This document shows positions 7,802-16,981 of a stretch of DNA of 39,184 bases, piece by piece. The translations under genes and the position numbers were made by a program. Source of the DNA: Paludibacteraceae bacterium (GTDB lineage Bacteria > Bacteroidota > Bacteroidia > Bacteroidales > Paludibacteraceae); contig JAKSKV010000030.1 in assembly GCA_024401555.1 (NCBI GenBank), positions 1 to 39,184 of the forward strand, read 5' to 3'. Numbering within the stretch: the stretch's first letter is position 1; each line of letters opens with the position of its first letter. The notes under the pieces were generated by a model. That model worked only from the letters and a program-made list of their open reading frames with translations. It ran no database searches and had not been told where the DNA came from.

Positions 7802-10800
7802 TTATTTATTCGCCTTTGCTTTCGCTTTCGCAATCTTAATCTTCGCCTTTGCGAGAATAAGCAACTTGCGTTTGCGGTCGAGGTCGGGCGATGGTGCGGC
7901 TTTCGGTTCGGTTTTCTTTCCAGCAGGAATGTTCGCTTTGTTTACCGACACTTTCTTCCAATTTCCGTTTTTCAGTTTCTTGTTCTCGTCCTTGAAATAT
8001 TCCGCAACTTGGCTAGGCAACAACTCGACCTTGAACTGCAACTCTTCCATTAATGAGATGAACTTGTCAATCTTGTTGTCCTGCACATTGCAGATTTGGT
8101 TTCCCGAATAATAGTTAAAGGTTCTTCCTCCCTCCAACTCTTCGAAATCATTCAGCCTACCCTGTAATCTTTTGTATGTGGTCGCATCCTTGACGCAGAA
8201 AGCGAGGTGCGTCTTATATGCCCACGCAGAGCCGTTGATAACCAAACTCGTTCCTCTTGTGAGGTCGAACTTGCTCTCGTTGGTGTCTCTCATCTTCTCC
8301 TTGATAACAGGAAGGAATTGTGATAGGGAGTAAGTTGAAAGTACCATCTTGTCTCCATTGCTTTGACCGCCCAATTTTTTAGGCACTAGCAACCCTTTCA
8401 TAACCTCTCCATCGTGCGTTGTGAACGAAATCAGTTTAGCACCTTCGGGTTTGTCCTTGTATGCCCTCAAAATGTTTCCTACGATGATTTCTCGCACCTC
8501 TTTGTCCACATTGCTCTCCTTCGTGATCTCCAACCAATTGTTCAATGTGTTATCATCGGCACTAGCACTCAAACCATAAGAGAAAGCACGAATGTTCATC
8601 AGTTTTTCGTAACCCTCATCCTGTATGTCAAATTCGACAACCTTTTGTGAATTGGCAACTGCAAATGCTATCGACACATTCGATTGTGCGTATGGGTTCT
8701 TCGTCTTGTTTCCGATTTCAGTGCCCAAGCAAATCGCTCTTGTGTTCATAGAATCCAACACGCAGGAGCGACCGCAGTGGAAGAACTTAATGACACCCGC
8801 CCTCTGCTTTGACGAACGCAATTTCGCAATTTGTCCGTTGAATTTCTTGTCAGCACCCTCTCGGTACTCCTTGATTGCCACATCGACATCGGTTCCGGCT
8901 CCACCTTTGATAGTGATTCTCTCTCGGATTCGTGCGGTCTCTTCCTGCACCTTGTTGTTGAAATTCTCGGTGTATGTTGCCATAAGGTCATTGTAGTATT
9001 GCTCCATCGCATTTCCGATAGAACTTGCCTTTTCGACCGCTTTTTCCCTTGAATGTTCCCCGCCCATATAGTTTTTCATCATCACACGGATTTCGTCCGC
9101 TGAATATGGTTTGCGGAGAACCTTACATTCGAACTTTCCTACATATACCGCATCGGAGAACTTACTCTCTCCACTGCTAGAACCTCTCAAAAGACGCAAT
9201 TCGCCAATTTGTGACGCATCCAAATCCATCGCCTCCACCGACAGGTCATATTCGCCTCTTTCGACAAGTTGATGCACCAACTTGTCATATCGGTCTTGGA
9301 TTGATGTATAGAACTCTTCCTGTTCCTCGCAAGTAAGCACAGGAATGTGTCCTGTCAATTTCATAATATCGACATCTTTCTTTTCGCCCTTTTTATTATC
9401 GTCCTCCTTGTTCGCACCGATAGGGTCATTCAACTTTTCGTTGATTGCTTGGTTTTCCTTCAAGAAATCGGTTGCAACTCGGTCTCCGTATTTGTTCATA
9501 AAGTCGGAGGTGTCGATGATTCCTGTACTCTGCTTTTGGTTTGAGGTTGAATTCGCGTCCAAAGACCTCAATTTCTTCTGCATCATCATCATCAATCGTT
9601 TCTCGGCAGGAATAGCCGAAATGATGTAATCGTATGATGGTGGCAACTCCTTGATTTGTCCTGTTCGGTTGATTCGACCTCTCTTTTGCACCTCTTTGTT
9701 CACATCCAACTCCATTTGTGCGATGATCATCACTCTCGGCTTTACCTCTTCGGGTTTTAGGTTGGTGTTCTTGGTGGTTGCGTGTGCGGACGCACCTGTC
9801 GCACCCGATGAGTTGATTACCAAAACATCTACCTTGTTGTTTTGGAAATTTCCGAAAGCCTCCGCTCTCGTCACTCTCTTTCGGTTGACAATCTTTCCTC
9901 TCGTTCCCTTATCGTTGGTGAACAAGACTTTCTTGTCTCTACCTGTAACCTCTGCCACGGAGAATCCCGCAGATTCAATCTTCGACACAATGTAGTCGAT
10001 TGGGGACAAAGAAATGCCCGAACTTGCCGTTGCGATTTCATCCATCAATTTGAAATAGTAGTCCTGTCCGTCAACAGGCAACTCCGCAATGTCGATATAA
10101 GAAAACTCGGTATCTCCGCTCTCCTTGTCTCTTACTCGGTATTTCAAACACGATGTGATAGCCTTTTTCAACACACAGGCAAAATCGCAGTCGAACTCCT
10201 TGTCGCTCTCGATTTCCATATCCTTGATGAAACTCTCCATCGTGGACGATAGACCGATTACAACCTTCTTACCCTCGTTCAATCTTCGTATTGCGTGGTT
10301 AGCCACCGCATCCGCTTTGATTGAAAATAACATTTGATTCACGATCATAAACAACTTTGAGAAGATAGGGTCATTGGAGATTCCTAGATTTTTTGATGTT
10401 TTGACCGTGTCGAATCCCGAATCAGTATTAACGGCTTTGATGCCATTCAAAAATGGCATCACATATTCCTGTTCAAAGAAGTTGATTTTGTTGATGATTG
10501 ATGTAATGTAGTCGCAAGTTGCACGATGCTCCTTCTCCAAATCGGGAACTCCGAAAGTCTGCTCTCCCTCTTTGTCCAAAGTGATGTAGTTCACTTTGAT
10601 TTCCTCTCCGAAAATACTCTCTCTTCGTATCATTTGACCTTCCGCAACGATGTCGGACGATATAACCTCCTGCAAAGCCTCGCCTCCGTCTTGAATCGCT
10701 TGAATCAACTCCACATCGTTCAATCCGCTCTCGGAGATACAGGTCTTACCCGCATATACAACTAGGTTTTCGGGTCTCTTCGCAAATGTGGCTGACAGGA

Positions 10801-11827
10801 ACAACACTCCGTTAGCCATCTTCGACAACTCGTTGAAACAATAGAATTGGTTTGACCCGCCCAACTCGACATCGGACGAATCCCACCACTTTGTAGATAT
10901 AGCCTTTGAACCGCTGATGTTGTGCGATTCATCGAAGATGAAGAACGCATTTGGTGCGATGTCCTTCAACCATTTGTATTTTGAGTGAGCGGGACCCTCA
11001 ATCCTGTCTTTTGTCTTTTTGTCGGTCTTGAAAGCCGTACCCAACTGCGAATAGGTGGTAAGGATATATCCGTATTCTTTCGGCAATTTGCCCGATTTGA
11101 AAATATCCTCTCTCTTCTTCTTGTCTTTCAACGGCTCATAGACAACCACCATTTCGTCATTCTCGTTCAATGTCTTAATTCTCGCGTCTCCTTTGCCGTT
11201 GGTCTCGATGTTCACGATAAAAGGTTTCAAATCCTTGTATCCGATGTCGGTCAAATCTCGATAATTGTCGGAGAAAAGACCAGGGTTTTCGGTGCAATAC
11301 ACAGGGATGAGGTTATGCACGATTGCGTAACGAATCAAAGAGGACGCAACCCTGCCCTTTCCGATTCCTGTTTGGTCTCCGATGATCATCGCCTGTTTTC
11401 TCGTTTCGTGATTGTAGATAGCCAATGCCACCGCATCCACCTGTTCAGCGAACAATCGCTCTTCGATTTCCTCTCTGCTCCATTGCAGTCTCTCGCACAC
11501 ATAGTCGGTCACATTACCGCCTACCGCCTCGGTTAGTTTGCGTAGAGCCTCGTGAATGTCATATCCCATCGAATCGGGTGTCTGCGTTGTCAGCCTACGG
11601 ACATCGGATGCGGGTGTGTATGCCATACCCAATCCCAAACCTTCGGGGATGATCCTGTCCAAATCCTTTCCCCTCAAAACCATTTCCTGTGCATCCAAAT
11701 TCTCGGATGGCACAAAGCGGACCACCCGCACATTCAGTGACGCATCGGTGTCTGCCGATGTGCAGAAAAACTTGCCTTTCTCTCCCTTGATGGAGAAATA
11801 ATGCCGTTGAATTTCAATTAGTTTCAT
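7802..11827 (-). CDS. Strawberry-notch-type superfamily 2 helicase
   Basis: 1341 residues from the ATG at 11827; the frame is open 32 codons further but that lies in the intergenic hairpin region. Walker A is GDQTGIGKGR at 150-159, the DESH box is at 299-302 (FIFDESHNI), and LSATFAK near 344 is motif III. The C-terminal helicase half carries SSGATGASAHATTKN and EVQKRGRINRTGQ. These are hallmarks of the Sbno helicase family. The end is a basic tail, DLDRKRKLLILAKAKIKI, shared with the methyltransferase next door. In mobile elements such helicases pair with N6-adenine methyltransferases and are thought to modify or protect DNA after entry. Confidence 0.9.
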   Translation of the reverse strand: MKLIEIQRHYFSIKGEKGKFFCTSADTDASLNVRVVRFVPSENLDAQEMVLRGKDLDRIIPEGLGLGMAYTPASDVRRLTTQTPDSMGYDIHEALRKLTEAVGGNVTDYVCERLQWSREEIEERLFAEQVDAVALAIYNHETRKQAMIIGDQTGIGKGRVASSLIRYAIVHNLIPVYCTENPGLFSDNYRDLTDIGYKDLKPFIVNIETNGKGDARIKTLNENDEMVVVYEPLKDKKKREDIFKSGKLPKEYGYILTTYSQLGTAFKTDKKTKDRIEGPAHSKYKWLKDIAPNAFFIFDESHNISGSKAISTKWWDSSDVELGGSNQFYCFNELSKMANGVLFLSATFAKRPENLVVYAGKTCISESGLNDVELIQAIQDGGEALQEVISSDIVAEGQMIRRESIFGEEIKVNYITLDKEGEQTFGVPDLEKEHRATCDYITSIINKINFFEQEYVMPFLNGIKAVNTDSGFDTVKTSKNLGISNDPIFSKLFMIVNQMLFSIKADAVANHAIRRLNEGKKVVIGLSSTMESFIKDMEIESDKEFDCDFACVLKKAITSCLKYRVRDKESGDTEFSYIDIAELPVDGQDYYFKLMDEIATASSGISLSPIDYIVSKIESAGFSVAEVTGRDKKVLFTNDKGTRGKIVNRKRVTRAEAFGNFQNNKVDVLVINSSGATGASAHATTKNTNLKPEEVKPRVMIIAQMELDVNKEVQKRGRINRTGQIKELPPSYDYIISAIPAEKRLMMMMQKKLRSLDANSTSNQKQSTGIIDTSDFMNKYGDRVATDFLKENQAINEKLNDPIGANKEDDNKKGEKKDVDIMKLTGHIPVLTCEEQEEFYTSIQDRYDKLVHQLVERGEYDLSVEAMDLDASQIGELRLLRGSSSGESKFSDAVYVGKFECKVLRKPYSADEIRVMMKNYMGGEHSREKAVEKASSIGNAMEQYYNDLMATYTENFNNKVQEETARIRERITIKGGAGTDVDVAIKEYREGADKKFNGQIAKLRSSKQRAGVIKFFHCGRSCVLDSMNTRAICLGTEIGNKTKNPYAQSNVSIAFAVANSQKVVEFDIQDEGYEKLMNIRAFSYGLSASADDNTLNNWLEITKESNVDKEVREIIVGNILRAYKDKPEGAKLISFTTHDGEVMKGLLVPKKLGGQSNGDKMVLSTYSLSQFLPVIKEKMRDTNESKFDLTRGTSLVINGSAWAYKTHLAFCVKDATTYKRLQGRLNDFEELEGGRTFNYYSGNQICNVQDNKIDKFISLMEELQFKVELLPSQVAEYFKDENKKLKNGNWKKVSVNKANIPAGKKTEPKAAPSPDLDRKRKLLILAKAKIKIAKAKAKANK

Positions 11828-11868
11828 ATTTATTTGGTTGTTATAATTTTTATATGTTACTTTGCATC

Positions 11869-11890
11869 GGTTCGAGGAGTTTCTCGAACC
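11869..11890. other. Intercistronic 8-bp hairpin
   Basis: GGTTCGAG (11869-11876) and CTCGAACC (11883-11890) flank a 6-nt loop, between methyltransferase and helicase genes. No T run follows on the minus strand, so it is more likely an RNA stability or processing element than a terminator. Confidence 0.55.
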
Positions 11891-11940
11891 CCAAAAAGAG
11901 AGGAGGAACCCGTATATTCCCAAGACATTGTGTCGGGCGG

Positions 11941-14550
11941 TTAGTTCTTCCTCTTTGCTTTTCTATTTGAAAAGAAAGAAATAAGCAATCCATAGTCTTT
12001 GTTTATGTCAATCACAAGCCTAAACCGAACACCATCTTTTGTTGTTTCATACACTCTTCTATTCATTTTCTTTTCATCAACAATAGGTTCTACCGACTTA
12101 ATAATTTCACACATTTTCACTATTTCATCCGCAGTAACATAATCTTGCTTTACTCCGTAATGTTTTACCAAGATATGTTTTGAACCATACTCATAATCAT
12201 TTGTGATTATTTTTAAGGTGTTAAACAATCCTAACAAATCTCTGATTTGAATAAATTTTGCAGAATCGGTCTCTACAAACGCTTCGTAAATAGCATTCTC
12301 ATCATCAGTCAAATCCATATTGCCAATTTCCATAATGAAATTGGCAATTTTCCTTTCGTGTTCAGTTTCTGCACCGCTTAATCCGCTCAAATCAATTTTC
12401 CCAACTTTCGCCTTCGCCTGTGCAATCTTAATCTTCGCCTTTGCGAGAATCAGCAACTTGCGTTTTCGGTCGAGGTCGGATGATGGTGCAGGCGTGTTGG
12501 TTGTTGAGTTTTCGGTTGCATTCTTTAACTCATTGCTATATTTCCCAATAAGTTCCTTAATTCCTTTTTTAGTATTAGGCAATTCTATGTTCAAGAAATC
12601 TTCTATCAAACCTCTCGCAACTTGATTTCGATACATCCAAATAGCAAGTGATTCATCGTCAATTCCCCAAGTGTTACCATTGGCAAATTTGACAATGTTA
12701 TAACATACCCTATCCGAATTTTCGACAACCCTCTTCTTATCTTCCGATATTTTGCTATATGTTTCTATTGCCTTGTCAAACAACTTTTCAAGACCTGCCT
12801 TTTGAGCCTTTTGTCGATATTCGTCATAATTTGCAATTGATTCATATTCATTTCTATCGAGGTCGGATGATGCGGATTGTGCGTTCTTTATGAAAAGTTC
12901 GTCAAACAATGACATAAACTTAATGACATCATCTTCTTGGCTGAAAACGAAACGCAATCCATCGCAGAAGAAAGATTCTTTTGTGAAATGTTCTTTCGTC
13001 TTATCGTATATAGAATGACACCATATATTCAAGAACGAACCTTTTTGGGTATATCGTCCGTTCAAGATATAATCCAATTTGTCTCCGTCTATGTAATAGG
13101 TTTTGCTTTCATTCATTATCGCAAAACCAATTTTCTCTCCTTTGAACAAAATATCCTTTGCCGTGTAATCTTCGGGGTAATTTTTCACAACTCTCTCATT
13201 TGAGAATGTAACCAAAGAAGATTGCACAGGTGCTTGCTTTGTTTCCTGTTTCTCGATATGTCCGACCATCCTGTCCCAATACTCCGACAGGCTCTCGATA
13301 GGCTTGTCGAGTTTCTCGTCATACTTGTGCCAAATAGCGGTAGGCTCTGCGTCCCATTTCTTGCGTCCGTCAATCAGTAGCATAACAATAGGGTATGTTG
13401 TACCCTGTTTCGCATACAGGTCTCCGCTGATATAAAGAATATCAATGAGGTTGTATTGGCGATTTAGGTAAGAGACAAAGACATTGAAATCCCCGAACAA
13501 ACGATCATCTTTCCAAAATGCCTTTTTGTGGTCATACATCTTGCTAACCAACTTACCGCCAACGATGATGGCACACCTTCCGTTGTCAGCCATATTCTCC
13601 AATGCCAAGATTGCTAGTTTGTGGTCTAAAACCTCAAATGTGTACTCGATCTCCTTGTTTCCTTTCCGTCCTTTGCGTACAAGGAAATCTTTTTTAGACA
13701 ATCTTCCGAACGGAGGGTTTGTTATTACACCATTGAATTGGTTGTTTGTCCTAATTGTTGATGCATCGAGATTAGTCACTTCCACGAAACCTTGCGTCAG
13801 CAAATTCTTATAACGGACATCATCCAAATCGTTTACCCAAGTGTTATCGACAGGCAATGCGATTGTTAGCATACCATTTCCTGCCGATGGTTCTAGATAG
13901 TGTGCGTGTTTACTATTGAAATTAACGAACTCTCCCGCCAAAAATGCGATCGGTGCGGGAGTTGAGAATTGTTGCAAGAAATTCGCTCTTCCGTCCTTTG
14001 GTGAGATTGTCGGTTGCAAATCGTATATGTCGCGAATCTTTTCGAATCGGACACGGAGAGATTCTCCGTTGTTTGCAATCTTCCTTGCCGATTTCACAAC
14101 ACCCAACTCTGCCTGTTGGATAATCTCGTTCGGGTTAGTAAGTCCGAATTGCGTAGCGACCTTTTTTAGTTTATTCGCATCTACCTTTTCTCCATTATCT
14201 AGCAATGCCTCTATTGCGTATGGGAACAACCCTGTCTCAATTTCATCGTCTTTACCGCCCAATATTTTGATTAAATCTCTATATTCGGGAATAGAAGAAT
14301 TGATTACCTCAACTTTGCCATTAACATACTTATGACAAATCCTCAAATAATGCCATCCTCTATCTGTAACTTTCTTTTCTTCCCATCTTCGGTCTGCATA
14401 AGTTGTTCCCGAATAATAGTCGGATTCCATCAACCACGGCTCCCCATCAACTTGATGTTCGCACTCACGGACTTCATATCCTTTGCTTGGATTTGGTTTT
14501 TTGTTCGTCAGTTCAATAGAATTGACATTGATATTATTGACTTTCCCCAT
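11941..14550 (-). CDS. N6-adenine DNA methyltransferase, polyvalent protein
   Basis: 869 residues. QQFSTP (193-198), EPSAGNG (220-226, the SAM-binding motif I) and NPPF (278-281, the catalytic motif IV) define an N6-adenine methyltransferase core at about 180-430. Unknown domains surround it. Two copies of a SSDLDR boundary motif occur, near residue 567 and near 690. The second continues into the basic stretch RKRKLLILAKAKIKIAQAK that also ends the helicase. A small domain with alpha and beta segments closes the protein. Likely roles are self-modification against restriction or marking of replicated DNA. It lies between the LRAT-like gene and the helicase in one operon. Confidence 0.9.
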   Translation of the reverse strand: MGKVNNINVNSIELTNKKPNPSKGYEVRECEHQVDGEPWLMESDYYSGTTYADRRWEEKKVTDRGWHYLRICHKYVNGKVEVINSSIPEYRDLIKILGGKDDEIETGLFPYAIEALLDNGEKVDANKLKKVATQFGLTNPNEIIQQAELGVVKSARKIANNGESLRVRFEKIRDIYDLQPTISPKDGRANFLQQFSTPAPIAFLAGEFVNFNSKHAHYLEPSAGNGMLTIALPVDNTWVNDLDDVRYKNLLTQGFVEVTNLDASTIRTNNQFNGVITNPPFGRLSKKDFLVRKGRKGNKEIEYTFEVLDHKLAILALENMADNGRCAIIVGGKLVSKMYDHKKAFWKDDRLFGDFNVFVSYLNRQYNLIDILYISGDLYAKQGTTYPIVMLLIDGRKKWDAEPTAIWHKYDEKLDKPIESLSEYWDRMVGHIEKQETKQAPVQSSLVTFSNERVVKNYPEDYTAKDILFKGEKIGFAIMNESKTYYIDGDKLDYILNGRYTQKGSFLNIWCHSIYDKTKEHFTKESFFCDGLRFVFSQEDDVIKFMSLFDELFIKNAQSASSDLDRNEYESIANYDEYRQKAQKAGLEKLFDKAIETYSKISEDKKRVVENSDRVCYNIVKFANGNTWGIDDESLAIWMYRNQVARGLIEDFLNIELPNTKKGIKELIGKYSNELKNATENSTTNTPAPSSDLDRKRKLLILAKAKIKIAQAKAKVGKIDLSGLSGAETEHERKIANFIMEIGNMDLTDDENAIYEAFVETDSAKFIQIRDLLGLFNTLKIITNDYEYGSKHILVKHYGVKQDYVTADEIVKMCEIIKSVEPIVDEKKMNRRVYETTKDGVRFRLVIDINKDYGLLISFFSNRKAKRKN

Positions 14551-14559
14551 AATCTTTTT

Positions 14560-14925
14560 TTACATTCCAAACAACAACCCGCCTAATAGCGACATTGCGT
14601 AGTTATTAACCTGTGTGCTACCAAACAATATCTCATCGCTACCGATGAATCCACGAACGAAATGTTCGCAGTTGAAATTCACGAAATCGAATTTCCTGCC
14701 GACCAAACTCTCCGCATAGGCTTTCAAATCCCTGTCGCTTTCGAACTCCCACCAACACAACACCTTGCGTCCCTGCTTTTCGGTCGCATCATCCAAAGGC
14801 TCGATCGTGACATCGCCAGATATTGTGTTGTGGTAAGCGGTAACACCATCCGACAGGATATAGTGGTCGATGAGCAAAGACGATAAAGCATCGTTTGTCG
14901 ATGTTTTGATTAAAATGTATCTCAT
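14560..14925 (-). CDS. LRAT/NlpC-P60-like cysteine enzyme
   Basis: 121 residues. The motif NCEHFV (85-90, C86) is the hallmark of the LRAT/H-rev107 group of permuted papain-fold enzymes. H21 (DHYIL) and H32 (AYHNT) stand where the two family histidines are expected. The C-terminus is hydrophobic (YAMSLLGGLLFGM), which may bind membrane. Members act as acyltransferases, phospholipases or peptidases; the substrate here is unknown. Its start overlaps the upstream stop (ATGA). A lipid substrate would be of special interest in a virus with many membrane proteins. Confidence 0.78.
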   Translation of the reverse strand: MRYILIKTSTNDALSSLLIDHYILSDGVTAYHNTISGDVTIEPLDDATEKQGRKVLCWWEFESDRDLKAYAESLVGRKFDFVNFNCEHFVRGFIGSDEILFGSTQVNNYAMSLLGGLLFGM

Positions 14926-15110
14926 TTCGCTTTCTTCTTTAATGCGACCAACATCTTCTTGGTCTGCTTTACATTGCCCGCCATCCTGTTAAGGTAAGCC
15001 TTTGTGAAGGCGGGTGACTTGCCCAAATTCCTCTTCGCCTCACGCACCTCTTCCGACTGATGAGCCAATCGTTTTGTGAGTATTTTGATGGAAAGTTTAT
15101 CTCCTGTCAT
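14922..15110 (-). CDS. Small basic helical protein, first gene of the leftward operon
   Basis: 62 residues from the ATG at 15110; an in-frame ATG at 15143 would overlap the promoter and is less likely. It is Lys/Arg-rich and probably all helical (TKRLAHQSEEVREAKRNL). A nucleic-acid binding or regulatory role is possible. It starts 22 nt downstream of the proposed promoter and is coupled by overlap to the LRAT-like gene. Confidence 0.7.
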   Translation of the reverse strand: MTGDKLSIKILTKRLAHQSEEVREAKRNLGKSPAFTKAYLNRMAGNVKQTKKMLVALKKKAK

Positions 15111-15131
15111 ATCGTTATGATTTTTACACCA

Positions 15132-15163
15132 CAAACATAACAAAACACTTAAAGTAAAACAAG
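15132..15163 (-). promoter_or_regulatory. Bacteroides-type promoter of the leftward operon
   Basis: On the minus strand, CTTG (15163-15160) is followed after 20 nt by TATGTTTG (15139-15132), a full match to the TAnnTTTG -7 box. The distance to the first ATG is 22 nt. Confidence 0.7.
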
Positions 15164-15349
15164 AAAAGAAAACACTTATTTTTCTGACTATCAGCGGTTT
15201 ATAGTATTATAATCGTGTACGCAAGTTGTTGGTATGATATAAGATATTATCGTATATGTTATGGAATGTGTGTGCTATATGGACGATAGTTGAAATGAGA
15301 TTAGGATATAAAAATTAAGACAGGAAACCCGCAAACAATATTGTAGTAT

Positions 15350-15357
15350 TATCTTTG
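15350..15357 (+). promoter_or_regulatory. Candidate -7 box of the integrase promoter
   Basis: TATCTTTG matches TAnnTTTG. No good TTG box lies 19-21 nt upstream. TTGTAGTATT just before it also occurs at the promoter downstream of the integrase (16712-16721). It implies a long leader of about 300 nt before the integrase start. Confidence 0.45.
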
Positions 15358-15429
15358 CGGTAGAAACACGAACCGAACAGGTTGATTCCGCATCAAATCA
15401 ACATCATTTTCATCACGATTCGGTCGGTT

Positions 15430-15450
15430 TTGTTTCTCATTTGTTTCTCA
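15430..15450 (+). repeat. Tandem pair of TTGTTTCTCA (copies 1 and 2)
   Basis: Exact ten-base copies at 15430-15439 and 15441-15450, 11 bp apart (one helical turn). Two more copies lie just upstream of the integrase start. Confidence 0.7.
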
Positions 15451-15621
15451 ACAACACCGAAACATTTGATTTTAAGGTAGATAAAAGGCAAAAATCGAAT
15501 ATAACAAATTCCTTCCGATTATTATATCCACTTTAATTTCTTATTATTGCTATTGTATTTTTGATTTTTGTATATTATTTCTTTGTATTTTCTTATGTTT
15601 TGCCTTTCGTTTTTACTATTT

Positions 15622-15643
15622 TTGTTTCTCATTTTGTTTCTCA
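15622..15643 (+). repeat. Tandem pair of TTGTTTCTCA (copies 3 and 4)
   Basis: Exact copies at 15622-15631 and 15634-15643, 12 bp apart and 13 nt before the integrase ATG. The position suits an autoregulatory or arm-type integrase site. Confidence 0.7.
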
Positions 15644-15656
15644 CGAAAGGTTTGTT

Positions 15657-16652
15657 ATGGTAGTCAAGTTAAGGAAGAAAAAAGAGCGGACAGGAAAGGT
15701 AAGCCTGTTCCTAGACAAGTACGATAAGGGCAAAAGAACTTACGAATACCTCCGAATGTACCTCACAGGAAACAAGGAAGAGGATGAGATCACATTGGCG
15801 GTGGCTCAAAGAATCTGCGATGAGAGAAATAAGGCTGAACAAGACGAGAAGGAACTGAAACTAAACACCGCGATCCGCAACTGCACTATACACGATTTCG
15901 TTGACGCCTATTGCGGGTCTTATAAAAGGATAAAACTATGGATAAACCCATCCGACAAGATAAGGCAGATATGCAAAGACTATGAACGGCTTTTCATCGA
16001 AAAGATAAGCAATAGCGAGTTGAACAACACAACGAAGAGAAACTACATAACTATGTTTCGTGTGGTCAAGAACAAGGCGATAGATATGGACGCAATTCCG
16101 CTATACAAATCGCCAAAATACAAGATAAAGGCTACACCGCACGAACGGCAATTCCTGTCGATGGAAGAGGTAAAAGAGATAGCGAACCTAAAATTGGAAG
16201 GAAACAACAACCTAGTACGCAATGCGTTCGTCTTTTCCTGTCTAACAGGATTGCGTGTCTCCGACCTAAAATCGCTAACTTGGGATAACATAAAAGAGCA
16301 GGATGGCTACAAACGCATCGTTTTCACGCAAACCAAAACGAAATCAAGGGAATACCTAGACATATCCGACAATGCCTACAAGTTCCTAGGAGAAAGGAAA
16401 ACAGGCAAGGTATTTCCCTGTAACCTGCGAGATTACAATCTAGAAAAGGTTATGGAACTGACTAATATAAAGAAACATATCACATTCCACTGCGGTCGGC
16501 ACACCTTCGCAATTATGATGTTGGGGTTGGGTGTGGACATCTACACTCTGTCTAAATTGCTAGGTCATAGCGACATAGCGGTAACACAGGTCTATGCGAG
16601 GATTCTCGACAAGGGTAAGCGATCAGCGGTGGATTTGATACCGAAAATATAG
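15657..16652 (+). CDS. int: Tyrosine recombinase (integrase)
   Basis: 331 residues from the ATG at 15657. The longer frame from 15561 would add an implausible Phe/Val-rich leader and cover the repeat pair. The N-terminus is a basic arm-binding region (VVKLRKKKER), followed by a SAM-like core-binding domain (about 75-150). The catalytic domain has R200 (TGLRVSD), a likely Lys in TKTK near 227, H278-x-x-R281 (HCGRH), H304 (LGHSD) and Y313 (TQVYARI). It is full length with all catalytic residues. It should integrate and excise the circular element; the repeats upstream are candidate arm sites. Confidence 0.95.
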   Translation: MVVKLRKKKERTGKVSLFLDKYDKGKRTYEYLRMYLTGNKEEDEITLAVAQRICDERNKAEQDEKELKLNTAIRNCTIHDFVDAYCGSYKRIKLWINPSDKIRQICKDYERLFIEKISNSELNNTTKRNYITMFRVVKNKAIDMDAIPLYKSPKYKIKATPHERQFLSMEEVKEIANLKLEGNNNLVRNAFVFSCLTGLRVSDLKSLTWDNIKEQDGYKRIVFTQTKTKSREYLDISDNAYKFLGERKTGKVFPCNLRDYNLEKVMELTNIKKHITFHCGRHTFAIMMLGLGVDIYTLSKLLGHSDIAVTQVYARILDKGKRSAVDLIPKI

Positions 16653-16710
16653 GATTTCATTGGCATTTGTCAAAAAATCGCCTGTGGTGTAAAATTTTTC
16701 ACTAAATTCT

Positions 16711-16740
16711 TTTGTAGTATTTTCTTTTTCACTACATTTG
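16711..16740 (+). promoter_or_regulatory. Bacteroides-type promoter of the Shine-Dalgarno operon
   Basis: TTTG at 16711-16714, an 18-nt spacer, then TACATTTG at 16733-16740 (TAnnTTTG). It lies 45 nt before the first gene of the four-gene operon. Confidence 0.65.
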
Positions 16741-16767
16741 CGTATAATTTACATTTAGTATGAATTT

Positions 16768-16778
16768 AACAGGAGGAC
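16768..16778 (+). promoter_or_regulatory. Strong Shine-Dalgarno motif, copy 1
   Basis: AACAGGAGGAC, 6 nt before the ATG at 16785. The same 11-mer precedes the next three genes. Confidence 0.8.
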
Positions 16779-16784
16779 AAAGAA

Positions 16785-16967
16785 ATGAGAAAGAGAAACT
16801 ATTTATGTGAAATCATTAAGTTCTATCGCTTAAATAGCGAATCGAAAGATATAGACATCAAGTCTGCCGTCATAGATTATGACTTCGGACAAGGAACAGG
16901 ATGGAGCGAAATTCGCATAAACAATGCCTTTAAAGCGATTAAGTTTATTTTGAATGATAACAAATAA
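16785..16967 (+). CDS. Hypothetical 60-aa protein
   Basis: 60 residues, helix and strand mixed, basic N-terminus (MRKRNYLCEIIKFYRL), acidic middle. The start is fixed by the Shine-Dalgarno motif 6 nt upstream. It is first in a four-gene operon that ends with a Cro-like HTH gene. The stop is inside the next Shine-Dalgarno motif. Not recognised. Confidence 0.75.
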   Translation: MRKRNYLCEIIKFYRLNSESKDIDIKSAVIDYDFGQGTGWSEIRINNAFKAIKFILNDNK

Positions 16968-16976
16968 CAGGAGGAC
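16966..16976 (+). promoter_or_regulatory. Strong Shine-Dalgarno motif, copy 2
   Basis: AACAGGAGGAC, 5 nt before the ATG at 16982, overlapping the stop codon of the previous gene. Confidence 0.8.
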
Positions 16977-16981
16977 TAAAT

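Larger units (their letters stand above)
15164..15656. other. Long AT-rich control region between leftward operon and integrase
   Basis: No gene is seen. It holds a TATCTTTG box at 15350-15357. A nested inverted-repeat leader follows, with ACCGAA/TTCGGT around TTGATT/AATCAA in about 15370-15427. Two pairs of the ten-base repeat TTGTTTCTCA lie at 15430-15450 and 15622-15643. The region could serve as the attP site with integrase arm sites, as an integrase control region, or both. Confidence 0.5.

Noticed and set aside
10985-11536. 183-codon open frame on the plus strand within the helicase gene
   Set aside because: It lies antisense to conserved helicase motifs; composition is that of a shadow frame and the minus-strand protein is clearly real.
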